Assembly: GCF_002776525.5 (NCBI RefSeq)
Contig: NC_045447.1
Span: 20,265,890 to 20,329,889 of the forward strand
Direction of reading: 5' to 3'
DNA length: 64,000 bases
From: Piliocolobus tephrosceles
Taxonomy: Eukaryota; Chordata; Mammalia; Primates; Cercopithecidae
Position numbers and translations under genes: made by a program. Position 1 is the first letter of the stretch, and the number at the start of each line of letters is the position of its first letter. The notes below the pieces were generated by a model that saw only the letters and a program-made list of their open reading frames with translations, made no database searches and was not told the DNA's origin. Shown piece after piece: positions 1 through 10,999 of the stretch.

Positions 1-25
1 TTTTTTTTTTTTTTTTTTTTTTTTT
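1..25. repeat. Poly(T) tract at window edge
   Basis: The window opens with an uninterrupted run of 25 T. It may be the reverse-complement A-tail of a minus-strand retroelement, but the following bases match no Alu or L1 end that I recognise and show no AATAAA signal in the reverse complement. Confidence 0.6.
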
Positions 26-298
26 CTGCATCTATTCCCACCTAAATTATCTAGTAAAAAGGCTTACATTCTCCAAGAAAGGTCAATGCCTGAGGGGTGT
101 GTTGGATCCTGAACGAGTGAGAAGAATGTTTAGGGGAGAGTGGCTGGTGCCAGAATGCATGTGTATGTAATTTCTGTATGTATATACACACATATTCTAT
201 ATGTCTTCATTGAGAGGTCTTAGAAACAGAGAAACCTCATAGCAATGAACACATCTAAGATGTACATCTTTGTCTTTCAATAACATTTTCCCCTACAG
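26..298. other. Unassigned non-coding DNA
   Basis: AT-rich single-copy-looking sequence. I see no gene, exon or identifiable repeat here. Confidence 0.4.
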
Positions 299-583
299 GG
301 TCAGGGACAGTGGTTCATACCTTTAATCCCAGCACTTGGGGAGGCTGAGGCGGGTGGATCACTTGAACACAGGAGGTTGATACTAGCCTGGGCAATATGG
401 TGAAATCCTGTGTCTGTAAAAAACAAAATAAAATAAATAACCAGTTGTGGTGGTCTGTGCTTGTGGTCCCAGCTATTCAATAGGTTGAAGTGTGAGAATC
501 ACTTGAGCCAGAAAGTCAAGGTTGCAGTGAGTGGAGATCACACTACTGCACTTCAGCCTGGGTAACAGAGCAAGACACTGTCA
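299..583 (+). repeat. Alu SINE, old (AluJ/S-like)
   Basis: Full-length dimeric Alu in plus orientation. The A-box region ('tttaatcccagcactt'), the middle A-rich linker near 415-440 and the right monomer ending in 'cttcagcctgggtaacagagcaag' are visible. Many CpG sites are decayed, which suggests an older subfamily. Its tail runs straight into the GGGAA array that follows. Confidence 0.93.
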
Positions 584-720
584 AGGGAAAGGAAAGGAAG
601 GGAAGGGAAGGGAAGGGAAGGGAAGGGAAGGGAAGGGAAGGGAAGGGAAGGGAAGGGAAAGGAAAGGAGGGAAGAGAAGGGAAAGGAAAGGAAGAGGAAA
701 AGAAAAGAAAAGAGAGGATA
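584..720 (+). repeat. (GGGAA)n / (GGAAA)n purine microsatellite
   Basis: About a dozen GGGAA units followed by degenerate GGAAA/GAAAA units. The array starts exactly where the A-tail of the preceding Alu should lie, so it most likely grew from that tail. The open frames across it are repeat artefacts. Confidence 0.93.
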
Positions 721-753
721 GAGGACGTATCAGATATTAAACTGATAAGAACA

Positions 754-898
754 GATATACCTGATATAAATGATGAATTGATGGGTGCTGACGAGTTGAT
801 GGGTGCAGCACACCAACATGGCACAAGTATACATATGTAACAAACCTGCACGTTATGCACATGTACCCTAGAACTTAAAGTATAATAATAAAAAAAAT
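754..898 (+). mobile_element. L1PA 3' end, 5'-truncated (about 145 bp)
   Basis: Only the last part of an L1 3'UTR is present, ending in 'cttaaagtataataata' and an A-tail. It carries a partial internal duplication around 'gttgatgggtgc' and the variant 'cacaagtatacatatg'; the copies at 11835 and 47750 carry the same duplication. It sits inside a purine tract: similar 'aaaagaaaagaaaagag' flanks occur near 697 and 929, so it probably inserted into the Alu-derived array. Confidence 0.88.
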
Positions 899-918
899 AT
901 ATATTAATATATAAAAAT

Positions 919-1102
919 ATATTTAAAAAAAGAAAAGAAAAGAGGAGACGAGAAAAGGAAAAGAAAAGCAAAAGAAGGAAGGAAGAAAGGAAATAAAAAG
1001 AGAGAAAGAGAAAAAAGAAAGAAAAAAGAACAAACAAAAGAAGGAAGGAAAGAAAAGAAAAAGAAAGAAAAAGAAAAAAAGAAGAAAGAAAAAAGAAAGA
1101 AA

Positions 1103-1179
<77 letters not shown>

Positions 1180-1192
1180 AANNNNNNNNNNA

Positions 1193-1236
<44 letters not shown>

Positions 1237-1247
1237 AAAGAAAGGAG
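919..1247 (+). repeat. (GAAA)n purine microsatellite with assembly gap
   Basis: Degenerate GAAA/GGAA sequence becomes pure (GAAA)n on both sides of a 10-N gap at 1182-1191. The true array length is unknown. It follows the A-tail of the L1 fragment at 754 and probably derives from it. The long open frames on both strands here are low-complexity artefacts. Confidence 0.93.
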
Positions 1248-1379
1248 AAAGTAACTAATGACTCCTAAAATGATTGCTGATTTCAATGTTGTGGAAGCAA
1301 AAGTATCAAATAAGCCTGATATATCTCAGTATGCCAGAAAATACACAAGTGCAAAGAACAGTGGTGTGGTATCAAAAAG

Positions 1380-2335
1380 CAAAGTAACCAGCCTCAAGGA
1401 CCTCCCAGTGAAATAAGCCTGATGTCAAATTAAATGATTATGGTAATGCATTATAACCCATTGAATAAAATAGATATTTGAGAGTACATTCTGATATGCT
1501 AGCAAATAAATAGGGATAAGTAAATACCAACTAATAAATGGAGAAAGATGGTTGGCCACAGGAAATCAACATTTGGCAACCATTGTTATAATTCATTTCT
1601 CCAACTAATATCAATGGATGCTAAAATTAGTGAGTGGAAGTTTGATAAGCAAGAGAATGTTTGCCCAGTCTCAAAATGACTCCCATATAATATTAATTAC
1701 AAAAGTACCTTTACAGCGGAGAAACCTGACAGAAACAACCTAAATTAGGCAAAGTTAGCAGTGAGACAACTGACATTGTGTACCACCTGACAGGATACAA
1801 TGAGAACACAGGACCTCTTGCTTTATATGTTTGCCAAGGATTCATAATTTAAAACTGATCATAAACAAACATCAAACAGATTCAAATTGAGTGACATTCT
1901 ACCAAATAATTGGTCTATGATAGTCAAAAGTGTCAGAGTCATTAAAGACAAGTAAAGGCCAAGGAACCATTCCTGATTGAAAGATACTAAAAAGATATGA
2001 AAATTAACTTCAACACATAATTTTGAGTTGGGCTATCTTTCTATAAAGACCATTTTTGGGAAAGTAAAGACCCTTGAGAGGGATTGCAGAATTGGGTATT
2101 AGTAATGTATTTATGTTAATTTTCTAATTTTGGAGATAGTGTTGTGGTTATGTTGCAAAATATTAATGTTCATAGGCTTTACACACTAAAATGTTTAAGA
2201 GTGATGGGACCTCATATCCACAACTCACTCTAAAATGCTTCAAGGAAAATAAAGATGTCTTTACACTATTGTTATGATTTTTTTATAAGTTTAAAATTAC
2301 TTCAAATTTTTAAAAAACAGTAGAGAAAAAAGTAA
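1380..2335 (+). repeat. Ancient LINE-like 3' region (L1/HAL1-type, tentative)
   Basis: Decayed interspersed repeat. Landmarks I recognise from many mammalian loci include 'gagtgacattctac', 'attaaagacaagtaaagg', 'agacaactgacattgtg' and a terminal AT-rich stretch with 'taaaattacttcaaa'. I believe it is the 3' end of an L1- or HAL1-type LINE, but the family name is uncertain. Confidence 0.45.
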
Positions 2336-3689
2336 AAGTTTAAAATTACTTTCTCTGGTAATATCAAGTACACATTTTTTCAACTCAACTGGTGCATTGC
2401 CTGATGGTATCCGTTACAGAATGATGGCAGTAGGCAATTGATCAACTCTTCTCGACTCTCCATATGCATGAGCTAATTCATATGCACAGAGTGCTTTGGT
2501 AATTTGTTTGATTTTAGATATACAAATATTAGTGAGCCATGCCATAAGAGTACTGAGCCATGTGTTGAATGCACAGGTCATTTAATAAACAGAAAAAGAA
2601 CTACCAAAATACCATTAACATTGCCTAATGTGGGTTACAAATCAGATAATAGTTACATTTTCAAATAGTTGCAGTTCTTTTTGATGAAAAAGTGATTGTA
2701 TTTATTTCTCTAGGCACAGATGGTAAACCAATTGACTGAAGATTATATTTATATTCAATTTTGATTCAAAAAGAGATAGTTGCCTAAGAGAAATATTGCT
2801 TTGTAAGATAGTGAGTTCCCTACAATAAGATCTGCTCGAGCTAGTCAGTGGGATAACCTGTTAAAGATATGCGAGAACAGATGGATGAAGTAGAAATGAA
2901 GGAAAGCCTGATTTCTAAATTCTCCTCGAACTGAAATACTTAACATTTTATGATTCCCTGAGCAATGGAAGGTAGAATTAGACTAATCAGATGTACTCAA
3001 GGAGATAAAGTCTTAAAATATGGATGTTTGTATTCCTATTCATGAGCATTTCAAAGGTGTTCCACTTCTGAGATATAAGTACAAATTCAAAATATCTATT
3101 TTCTCTGCTATAGATTCGATAACGATCTCATGTTGATGGGCCTGACTTAAAGTGGAAGAAAAAAAACCTCTTTCTTTACTGTCAAAATAACAAACACAAT
3201 GAAATTTTAGAAGAACATTGACTGATTTTTACTTCATAATTGGAAGATGGGCCTATTAAAGGGACATAGCAGCCCTGATGGAACTGTGTGATCATTTGCA
3301 CAAATGCTAATTTTGATATGTGGTACTTCATAACTGTAAACATAGCATGGCTGGGTCCATATCGTGTACAATGCATTCTTCCCCCAGGGGCCTAGGCCTT
3401 AGCAAATCAATTACTGAAGGGTCATTTGCAGGGATTAAGGATTGGGGTATTCACTCTGTCTTCTTGTTGTGCTGATGGACAGAGCCCGTCTGAAATGACA
3501 GGATGCTGTGCTCACAAGGGAAACCATCTTCTTCTCCAGATCAACCATCGTTCTATGTACAGATGTACATATGAAGCCTGGAGAAAATCGTTTCCTTTCT
3601 CTGGCCTTAGTGTTTTCACAAATAATATAACGAATTTTGAATATTCTAATGTCACTGAAATGACTCTGCTTGACATGTAGTGTGGAATG
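2336..3689. other. Unassigned non-coding DNA
   Basis: AT-rich with no repeat I can name. Overlapping open frames at 3182-3725 on both strands (64-96 codons) show no domain, no codon-bias cue and no splice context, so I do not call them genes. Confidence 0.4.
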
Positions 3690-3870
3690 AGAGAAAGAAT
3701 TTAGGCTTTTAATTAAGAGACCCAAGGATTCAAGTCCTGCTCAGCCATTTGGGAGATCTTGAACAAGCTTCCTGGGCTCACAGAGCATTGCTTTCCTCAA
3801 CTAAAAACAAGTGAGAATAATAACACATTCTTTACAGGGCACTGGGTATGCTAGTTGGGACACAGTCTTC
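3690..3870 (+). repeat. MIR SINE
   Basis: Decayed MIR with the core order 'attcaagtcctgctcagcca', 'gatcttgaacaagc' and 'ataataacacattc', matching the usual 'ttcaaatcctggctctgcca ... gaccttgggcaag' progression. Ends are approximate. Confidence 0.7.
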
Positions 3871-4085
3871 AGTACATATTTGCTGCATAGCTGAACTTTT
3901 ACATGTATAACTTAACACACACCAATATGTATGTGATTAAGTAACCAAATATTTCATTGGGTGCACTTTTACCCCTACAAAAGTCCAGGAGGTGATGGAA
4001 AACATGGCAAAGCAATAAAGATGTGCCACAGGATGAATAGAATTCACTGCCCCAGATTCACATAGCCTCATCACCATAAGGCAGG

Positions 4086-4456
4086 TGTTATGCACTGAAT
4101 GTCTCTCCTTAAAATTTGTATGTTAAAGACTTAACCCCCTATGTGATAGGATTTGGAGGTGGGGCCTTGGGAGGTAATTAGGTTTTGATAAAGTCCTGAG
4201 GTTGGGGCCAACATGTTATTTGTATCCTTAGAAGAAGAAGAAGAAACCAGAGTTCTCTCTCTTTTTGCTATGTAAAGAAGTCACAATATGAAGGCAACCA
4301 CCTAAAAGCCAGGAAGAAGGACCTCACCAGGAATTGATTTGGCCGGCATGTTGATTTTGGATTTCCAAGTCTCTAGAATTGTGAGAAATAAATGTCTATT
4401 GTTTAAGTCATTTAGTGTATGGTACTTTATTATGGCAGCATGAGCTGACAAAAACA
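4086..4456 (+). mobile_element. MLT1-type MaLR LTR
   Basis: Solo LTR starting 'tgttatgcactgaatg' and ending near 'gagctgacaaaaaca'. Diagnostic segments are 'ggaggtggggccttgggagg', 'gtgagaaataaatgtctatt' (polyadenylation signal) and 'tttattatggcagcatgagc'. It belongs to the ancient non-autonomous ERVL-MaLR class. No internal region is seen. Confidence 0.9.
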
Positions 4457-5129
4457 GCAAATACTCAGTAAATGTTTGTCAGATAAACACATGAATAAAA
4501 GTACCACATACCAATCTTTACCTCCATAAATGAAAGCCCATAGTGTTAATTAAAACTGTAAAAAAATAAATTTTTTAATAAAGATGCTAACTTGCCATCT
4601 GCCTCCTATATATGCAGGTTTTTCTTTTCCTCCTCCTCCTCCTCCTCCTCCTCCTCCTCCTCCTTTTTCTTCTTCCTCCTCCTTCTTCCTAGCTCTATCT
4701 GGTTTGTTATAATAGCAATGGAAGGAATATTTCTCATGCAATGCTCTGAGCTAAGATCCATTTAGCTTTGTGTGGAAAGGTCCATAAGTCTGTGTGCAAC
4801 CTTAAGGTAGGTTTCTTATAAGCACTCACCGAAGTAAATTCATCAGAGCCTTCCCCTGGTCACACAGAGAAAGCCTCTATGAAACCCAATGGGGAATGTA
4901 AATTTGGTAGTGGAAGCTGAAAACATTATGCATTTTGTAAAACCCATCTCAAATTCTTTTGGGAAAGATAATAAACTAAAATACTGGGAAATACTACAAT
5001 TTTCTCCAGCAGGAAATAAGATAAATTTAAGTTGGAAAGAATGGACTTCTAATAAATGGTACAGTATTTGATGTTTTAAAAAAATCAAATAAAAGGCCAC
5101 AAATTGAATAAAATAGTTTTTTGTTAATT
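4457..5129. other. Unassigned DNA with a (CCT)n array
   Basis: Mostly unique AT-rich sequence. The only structured part is the pyrimidine array at 4630-4690, listed separately. The frames at 4843-5100 and 4889-5071 overlap on opposite strands and look like chance. Confidence 0.4.
4630..4690 (-). repeat. (CCT)n / AGG trinucleotide microsatellite
   Basis: About eleven perfect CCT units, then CTT/CCT mixed units. The minus-strand reading gives a poly-glycine frame, which is a repeat artefact. Confidence 0.93.
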
Positions 5130-5174
5130 GTGAAACTTGCAGGGCCAGTTAGAGCTCATTAAAAGGTGATGGGA

Positions 5175-5435
5175 ACTATGCAGATTAGATCAAGTTTGGT
5201 AATTGGCTGGTTCTGAATCCATTAGAAAGGTTATAGGGCTGTTTGGGTGGGTTATGTTTTATAAATGGATGATTAGAAGTATATTAATGGGCCAAAGGGT
5301 TATAAGATGGGATTGATTTAGTAATATAATGTCTAGGATAACATTAGACTGGGGGCAAGGTTATGAGGATAGAATTAGATTTGGGAAACAGGTCAGTTAT
5401 GATCATATTAGACAGGTTATGGGGTTGTTTGAAAA
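5175..5435 (+). repeat. Degenerate tandem repeat (ATTAGA...GGTTATGGG units)
   Basis: Recurring 'attaga' starts (near 5186, 5221, 5272, 5345, 5370 and 5409) are often followed within 5-15 bases by 'ggttatrgg' and 'ctgtttg/ttgtttg'. Unit length varies from about 25 to 75 bases. I infer an old, decayed minisatellite rather than a transposon, and I know no family name for it. Confidence 0.5.
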
Positions 5436-5704
5436 AGTGTCCTTTGTTTAATGGCAGTGAGAAAACAAGTATCTAATTAGACTTCCTGTGCATCTTTAGC
5501 ACTTCTAATACCCTGGTGCCTTTATACATAGAAATTACCCTCCAAAATTTATGTGGGATCTTGACAAACATCTTACTAAGTGTTCAGGTATCAAGCCAAG
5601 CCATTAATTCCTAGCAGAGTGTGGTTTTCACTGGCGTGTTACCAAAATATAAAAAATGCATACTGGGAAAAGAGACAGCATGAGATTATGTCAATATTTC
5701 CCAA

Positions 5705-5880
5705 AAGCAGGTTCAAGAGGAGGTAACATTTGAGCAGAGTCACAGGAAGCTGAACAAATACTTGTCACAGAGATGGTAATGGGAGACTGAAAAGGCAGAG
5801 TCTAGGAAGAGGGTGTTCTATGAAAACATGTGGGCATGATAAACAGACCAAAGCCTTCGAGGAGCTCAGACAGCCTGTGT
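5705..5880 (-). repeat. L2 LINE fragment, antisense
   Basis: The progression 'gaggtaacatttgagcagag', 'gaagctgaac', 'agaaaaggcagag', 'gagggtgttct' and 'caaagcc' follows the antisense L2 3' end. It is strongly decayed and the ends are approximate. Confidence 0.65.
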
Positions 5881-6195
5881 GCATCTGTGTTGGAGAGAGT
5901 GGAATAAAAGAAGGAGGGCTGTACACATGTGTGTATTTGTGTTTGCAGTAAATGATAAGATAAGATGGCAGAGACTAGAGTTTGAGGGAAGAGTGTATAA
6001 TTTATAATCTTTGTTAATTATAAATATGAACTTCATAATTTCCACCAGTCTACCCCCAAATGTATTCCACAGCAAACAAATATCATAAATACACAATAAA
6101 ACAATAAAAATGAGGATTCTGTGGTCAAATATATTTGTTAATGCTGTTTTAAATTCTTAGCATCTGCCACTTCTAACATGTTTAATTCACATTAG
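5881..6195. other. Unassigned non-coding DNA
   Basis: AT-rich unique-looking sequence. The minus-strand frame at 5866-6096 has no recognisable product. Confidence 0.4.
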
Positions 6196-6210
6196 AAACT
6201 TCAAGGTTGT

Positions 6211-6491
6211 GGCTGGGCATAATGACTCATGCCTTTAATCCCAGCAATTTGGGAGGCCAAGGCAGGCAGATCACTTGAGGCCAGGAGTTCGAGACCAGCC
6301 TGGCCAACATGGTGAAATCCGTTCTCTACTAAACATATGAAAATTAGCCAGGTATGGTGACTTTCACCTGTAGTCTCAGCTACTCCAGAGGCTGAGGAGA
6401 GAGAATGGCCTGAACCCGGGAAGCGGATCATGCCACTGTACTCCAGCCTGGGTGACAGATTGAGACTCTGTCTCAAAAACAAACAAACACT
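6211..6491 (+). repeat. Alu SINE with 15-bp target duplication
   Basis: Plus-orientation dimeric Alu, AluS-like. The flanks carry 'aaacttcaaggttgt' (6196-6210) and 'aaacttaaaggttgt' (6492-6506), a one-mismatch 15-bp target-site duplication. The right monomer lacks the usual 'ggttgcagtgagc' segment, which is an internal deletion near 6427. The minus-strand frame at 6201-6671 is an Alu artefact. Confidence 0.95.
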
Positions 6492-6506
6492 AAACTTAAA
6501 GGTTGT

Positions 6507-6819
6507 GAGGAGTTCTGCAGTTACAAAAATATGATTCCTTGCCTTCCCTGACCCACCACGTTTTAAGATTTGGGGATTATAGATACCATTGTACCTATTC
6601 CAACCTCCAACAGAATGGTTATTAATATTCCTTTGCATAAATATTCTAAGGAATATACTTTTGGAAAGCATTATTCTAAAAAAGGGAAGCTGTTCAAAGA
6701 AAGGCTAAGAATACTTAATTTTATCATTTTAAAAAGAAGATAGAATGATACAGAAAGTTAAATTGTTGCAAAGAAAATGGGAAAAATATTGATGTAGTAG
6801 AATAGTTAATTTGAATTAT
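6507..6819. other. Unassigned non-coding DNA
   Basis: AT-rich sequence between an Alu and a MIR. Nothing recognisable. Confidence 0.4.
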
Positions 6820-6995
6820 CTATTCCTAAATGGGTATATGACCTTTAGAAAACTTGGTCTCTATGTGTCTCAGTTTTCTTAAGTATATGGTTGGAATAAC
6901 AAAGGAATTTAAGAGCACTAGATAAGATAATGCTTGTAATGATGAACAGTGCCTGGTAAGTAGTGAGAACTTGATTAATATTAAAAGCTGCAAAA
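6820..6995 (+). repeat. MIR SINE
   Basis: MIR landmarks run in order: 'atatgacctttagaaaactt', 'tctcagttttcttaag', 'aacagtgcctggtaagtag' and a terminal 'attaatattaaaagctg'. Decayed; ends approximate. Confidence 0.75.
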
Positions 6996-7974
6996 ATTCT
7001 AACCTTCCCCGCAGTCTCAGGTATTCTGGCATGCTCAGTTTTACCTCCTGTTCCTAGGTTTAAGTGTAGGAATTCCTCCTCACTTTACGTCCGGGGCTTC
7101 CTTTTAATCTACTGTCATATTTGGAAGCATTATAGGGAGATATTTTTACCAGCTAGACCAAGGGTGGTAGATTAAAGCTCATGGATTGGCATCAGTTATC
7201 CTCTTGGCCATTGGATAATAGTAAGTATACTTGATATAAATTGAATGAGATGCTCCTATGATTAATCTAAATATCTAACTGGTACAAGAAGCAGGATTTT
7301 GAGTTGTAAGCACTCTGAATCATATAAGAAAGGAGTCACCAGCTAACAAGGTCATTGTATCAATACGGATACTGATCTTAAATCTTGGGCTTCTAGGAAA
7401 TCTTTGCCCAGCCTCCAAGCTCGTTTCTTCCTGGACAGTCATTCCACTTGGAATCTATTGTCTCAGTTCTGAACATTTGTCTGATATTCAAACTTCCTAA
7501 ATATCCCTCCCTGTCTTCACCAAGTCTCTTGGCCAAGAGATTTTATAAATTCAAAAATGTTATGTATATTTTTTCTTTTTATTTCTCAATATTACCTTTG
7601 GCAAGTAATCAAAAAGAGCCTGGACATTAACCAAGTTAAAATAATCAATAATAGTTGAAGTGTTTTTCCCCTTCTTTCAGGGACTAGAGGAGTTACTCTT
7701 AAGAAGAAATAAGAAACAAAACCAAACGCAGTCTGATCTCTGCTTCTTGAGGGGAGTGACGGGGTTCTGAACTCTGTTCAAAGTCAGTTTTCTGCCCATT
7801 TCTATTTCTCCATGATTTCTACTCTAGGGAAATAAGGAAACAGTTAAGTTTCCATATCAGGATAAAAATTTGAATCTCAACTCACTATTATTACCCTGGG
7901 CGCATTAATATGGAAGCAAAATTGGTTTACTCTTAGATCGTAAATGTGGACTTTAAATGTTCTTACCACAAAAG
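6996..7974. other. Unassigned non-coding DNA
   Basis: About 1 kb of single-copy-looking sequence without a named repeat. A 60-codon frame at 7448-7630 has no supporting signal. Confidence 0.4.
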
Positions 7975-8006
7975 AGAAAGAAAGAAAGAGAGAAAGAAAG
8001 AAAGAG

Positions 8007-8056
<50 letters not shown>

Positions 8057-8147
8057 NNNNNNNNNNAGGAAGGAAGGAAGGAAGGAAGGAAGGAAGGAAG
8101 GAAGGAAGGAAGGGAGGGAAAGAGAGAGAAGGACAAAAGAAAGAAAG

Positions 8148-8181
<34 letters not shown>

Positions 8182-8216
8182 AAGAAAGAAAGAAATAAAG
8201 AAAGAGAGAGAGAGAG

Positions 8217-8263
<47 letters not shown>

Positions 8264-8273
8264 NNNNNNNNNN

Positions 8274-8324
<51 letters not shown>

Positions 8325-8325
8325 G
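7975..8325 (+). repeat. (GAAA)n-(GGAA)n compound array with two assembly gaps
   Basis: Purine-only array changing from GAAA to GGAA, to GA-rich interruptions and back to GAAA. Two 10-N gaps lie at 8057-8066 and 8264-8273, so the true length is unknown. No Alu or L1 tail immediately precedes it. Overlapping frames of 84-182 codons are low-complexity artefacts. Confidence 0.95.
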
Positions 8326-8330
8326 AAAAT

Positions 8331-8619
8331 ATGGATTACTCCACCTTTCTTTCCTTCTTGTCTTTCTTTTTCTTTTCTTCCTTCACATGTTTCTTGCATT
8401 TTCCTCTCTTTCTCCATGGAAGCCCTATTGATGTCAGTCGCTATTCTCTCTGATACCCTCAACAATATTTTACACACATTTCCCTTTTCTTTAGGTTTTA
8501 TTTAAAGTTTGATTTGGTACAGAAAAAAAATTCACATTTAACAAGCTAAAATAGCCAAATAAAATTTACTGCAACCTTTGTAGAAATTAATTTGTGCTAC
8601 AAGACATTATTTCTTTTCT
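8331..8619. other. Pyrimidine-leaning unassigned DNA
   Basis: The sequence switches abruptly from the purine array to a CT-rich strand ('tttccttcttgtctttctttttc' region), then becomes AT-rich. No gene seen. Confidence 0.4.
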
Positions 8620-8625
8620 TTCTTC

Positions 8626-8923
8626 TTTTTTTTTTTTTTTTCTTGAGACGAAGTCTCTCACTATTACCCAGCTGGTGTGCAGTGATGCAATCTCGGCTCA
8701 TTGCAAGCTCCGCCCCTCAGGTTCAAGGGATTCTCCTTCTTCAGCCTCCTGAGTAGCTAAGATTACAGGTGTCCACCACCAAGCCCAACTAATTTTCTGT
8801 ATTTTTAGTAGAGATGGGATTTCACTATACTGGTCAGGTTGTTCTTGAACTCCTGACCTCATGATCTGCCTGTCTTGGCCTCCCAAAGTGCAGGGACTAC
8901 AGGCATGAGCCACCACGCCCGGC
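8626..8923 (-). repeat. Alu SINE, antisense
   Basis: Begins with a poly(T) tail and ends with 'gagccaccacgcccggcc', the reverse complement of the Alu 5' end. Both monomers are present. The 72-codon minus frame within it is an Alu shadow. Confidence 0.95.
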
Positions 8924-8959
8924 CAAGATATGTTATGTTTTTTTTCTTACTGAAGATTT

Positions 8960-9115
8960 AATGATTAAATGTGTGTCCCTCTAAACTTCAAACTACTTCA
9001 AGAGGACACATTGCCTTATTATTCTTTCTGTCTGCCCCTTTTCTGGTCCATGGTTCAGTGGTAAATAACTGTTTGACAAATGATTGTTGGATGGATGTGG
9101 AAATGAATGAAAGTA
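8960..9115 (+). repeat. L2 LINE 3' end
   Basis: The terminal pattern 'ggttcagtggtaaataactg', then 'gacaaatgattgttggatgg' and 'gaaatgaatgaaag' matches the L2 3' end ('cataaatatttgttgaatgaatgaa'). Decayed. Confidence 0.6.
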
Positions 9116-10209
9116 TTTCTTCAAATCTCAGCTATGAGTATCACCCCACCCACCATTTTACCAAGAGGGCTGAAGCAGTTCATCTTTATTGCCCATTCCA
9201 ATTAAGACACTATATGGTCTGTGATTAAAAACAAACAACCAAAAACATGGTAAATAACCTTCAGATGAACTCATTCAGTAACCTGGCTTTATTTCCTTGT
9301 GAATGTGAATCTAACAGATTTTTTTTTTCTTTTTAATGTTTAAAAATAAAACCTGATTTGTATGCTGAGTTTGGTGCTGTGGTGAGTTCCTTTCATTGTG
9401 TTAGAAATCTGTGAAAACAAGGGGTTTAGATGAGGACAACTGACAGATCCTTCACTATGAAATCTCAAATTGGCACCATCGTAATAACCAGGTGTGTCTA
9501 TAAATCAGAAACAGCTTTCCCAGCAAGACTGCTTTACCTCACCTCCTACTATGTTACTGCTCCTTTCCAGTGCCGTCAACTTCCACTCCTATTGCTAACT
9601 AACTCACCACTCAAAGCAGGTGGATGGCGAAAGGAAAGAGCCCTCAATGTTTCCTTCCTGTGTTCATTCTCCCTCAGGTCCCTGGACTTTGGGACTCATT
9701 CTGCTCAATTTGATCCCCACTCTCCAAGCTGATCACATACACATGTTCACACCTGGCAGAAGAGGAAGAGGAGGCAAGGAAGGAATGGCCTCTTCAGAAT
9801 GGAGAAAAGGTAGGAATCATCTGGGATGTTTGCCAGAGAGAACCCCTTAGGCTGACTCAGGAGTTGGACTGAATGTGAAAGAGACCAAGTAGGAAAGCCA
9901 ATAAATACACTACAAAGCTTCCCAAGAAAACATCACCATGGCATTCTCAACACAGATTATCTTCCCATTAGAGGATATTTTCCACTGGGAAATATATAAA
10001 TCCGCCCAACTATCCATGTATACAAGAAGGTGACTTCATCAGCCATCCACTTTCCTCCATGTTCAGAACCATGTCTCTAGATTAAATCACCATAGTCTCT
10101 CGGTTTAATTACTTTAACAGCCTCCTTTTCCAGAACACAGCCACCACAATTGGTTTGTAGAAATAGAATTCCATTTTGTATTCCCACTTAACATCTCTGT
10201 TGGTTAAAC
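9116..10209. other. Unassigned non-coding DNA
   Basis: Single-copy-looking sequence with frames at 9430-9732 (100 codons) and 9620-9850. Neither has a recognisable domain or splice or start context that I would trust. Parts are slightly GC-richer than the surroundings, but there is no CpG island. Confidence 0.4.
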
Positions 10210-10470
10210 TCTTTTTCCCTTTAATTTTAAGATGAAATTCTAAGGCACAACAGCTTAAGGTACCCTGCATGACCTTGCCCCTGTTTAACTTTCTAGCCCC
10301 CTTCTGTTCTACTTTGCACTCGTTTTCAGCATAAAACAAACTTTGTCGCATTTCAGGCACTCCATACAGGTTACTCTTTCTGCCTGAAGCCTTCTTCCTC
10401 CCAACTTTTCCTGACATCTGGCTTATCCTATCGACTAAAGCCTAAATTTCACTTTTTTTGGTCAGCAACA
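10210..10470 (+). repeat. L2 LINE fragment
   Basis: 'ctgcatgaccttgcccctg' corresponds to the L2 segment 'catgatctggcccc', and 'ctttctgcctgaagccttct' to 'ctctgcctggaacgctctt'. This gives a sense L2. The 102-codon minus frame at 10109-10417 lies over it and is not a gene. Confidence 0.6.
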
Positions 10471-10631
10471 TTTAATTCTATTGACAACCCGTACCCACCA
10501 ATATAAATCAGTCTCCCAGTTATATGCTGACATTTCAGCTTTTACCTTTCTGTATAACATTGATCATTATTTGTACTTATATGTATATCTGCAGATATAT
10601 ACATATTTATCTCTTTAACTAGACAAGTGAA

Positions 10632-10850
10632 TCAGCCAGAGTTGAATTTTCCCTCCGGGGAGATTTGCCAATGTCTGAGGTTATATTTTGCTTTTAAAAT
10701 TGTATGCCAGGGAAGGGAATATTACTGGCATCTAGTTGGTAGAGGCCAGGGATGCTTATAAACATCCTATAATGCACAAGACGCTTTCTCACAATACAGC
10801 ATTACCCAAACCAAAATGGCAACAGTGTCAATATTTGAGAAACCATGGCC
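10632..10850 (+). mobile_element. MER5A-type hAT-Charlie MITE
   Basis: Non-autonomous DNA transposon. 'gccaatgtctgagg', 'tactggcatctagttggtag', 'aggccagggatgcttataaa', 'catcctataatgcacaagac' and the terminal 'tttgagaaaccatgg' are MER5A landmarks in the correct order. It encodes no transposase. Confidence 0.85.
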
Positions 10851-10975
10851 TAGACTATAAGCACCATGATCTAGGTGGAAGCCATGCTTTCTTTAAACAT
10901 TCCCATTTCCCCAGGGCCTAGACTTTACTTGACATATATTATGCTTAATAGATGTTGATTGGATGAACAGATATT
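10850..10975 (+). repeat. L2 LINE 3' end
   Basis: 'agactataagcaccatgatc', 'agggcctagactttacttga' and 'cttaatagatgttgattgg' follow the terminal segment of L2. It directly adjoins the MER5A copy. Confidence 0.65.
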
Positions 10976-10999
10976 CCTTATTACAAACACAGGCTAATC

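Noticed and set aside
1..298. Possible minus-strand processed pseudogene signalled by the T25 tract
   Set aside because: The sequence next to the tract shows no polyadenylation signal in the reverse complement and no coding similarity that I recognise. The window edge prevents a target-duplication test.
543..1286. Minus-strand 247-codon open frame
   Set aside because: Phe/Ser/Leu repeats come from the (CTTT)-reading of a purine array plus L1 and Alu tails, and it spans an N gap.
7944..8505. Overlapping frames of 84-182 codons on both strands
   Set aside because: Low-complexity frames of the GAAA/GGAA array containing two N gaps.
9430..9732. 100-codon plus-strand frame in apparently unique DNA
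   Set aside because: No domain, no strong start context, no neighbouring splice pattern that I trust, and composition typical of chance frames.
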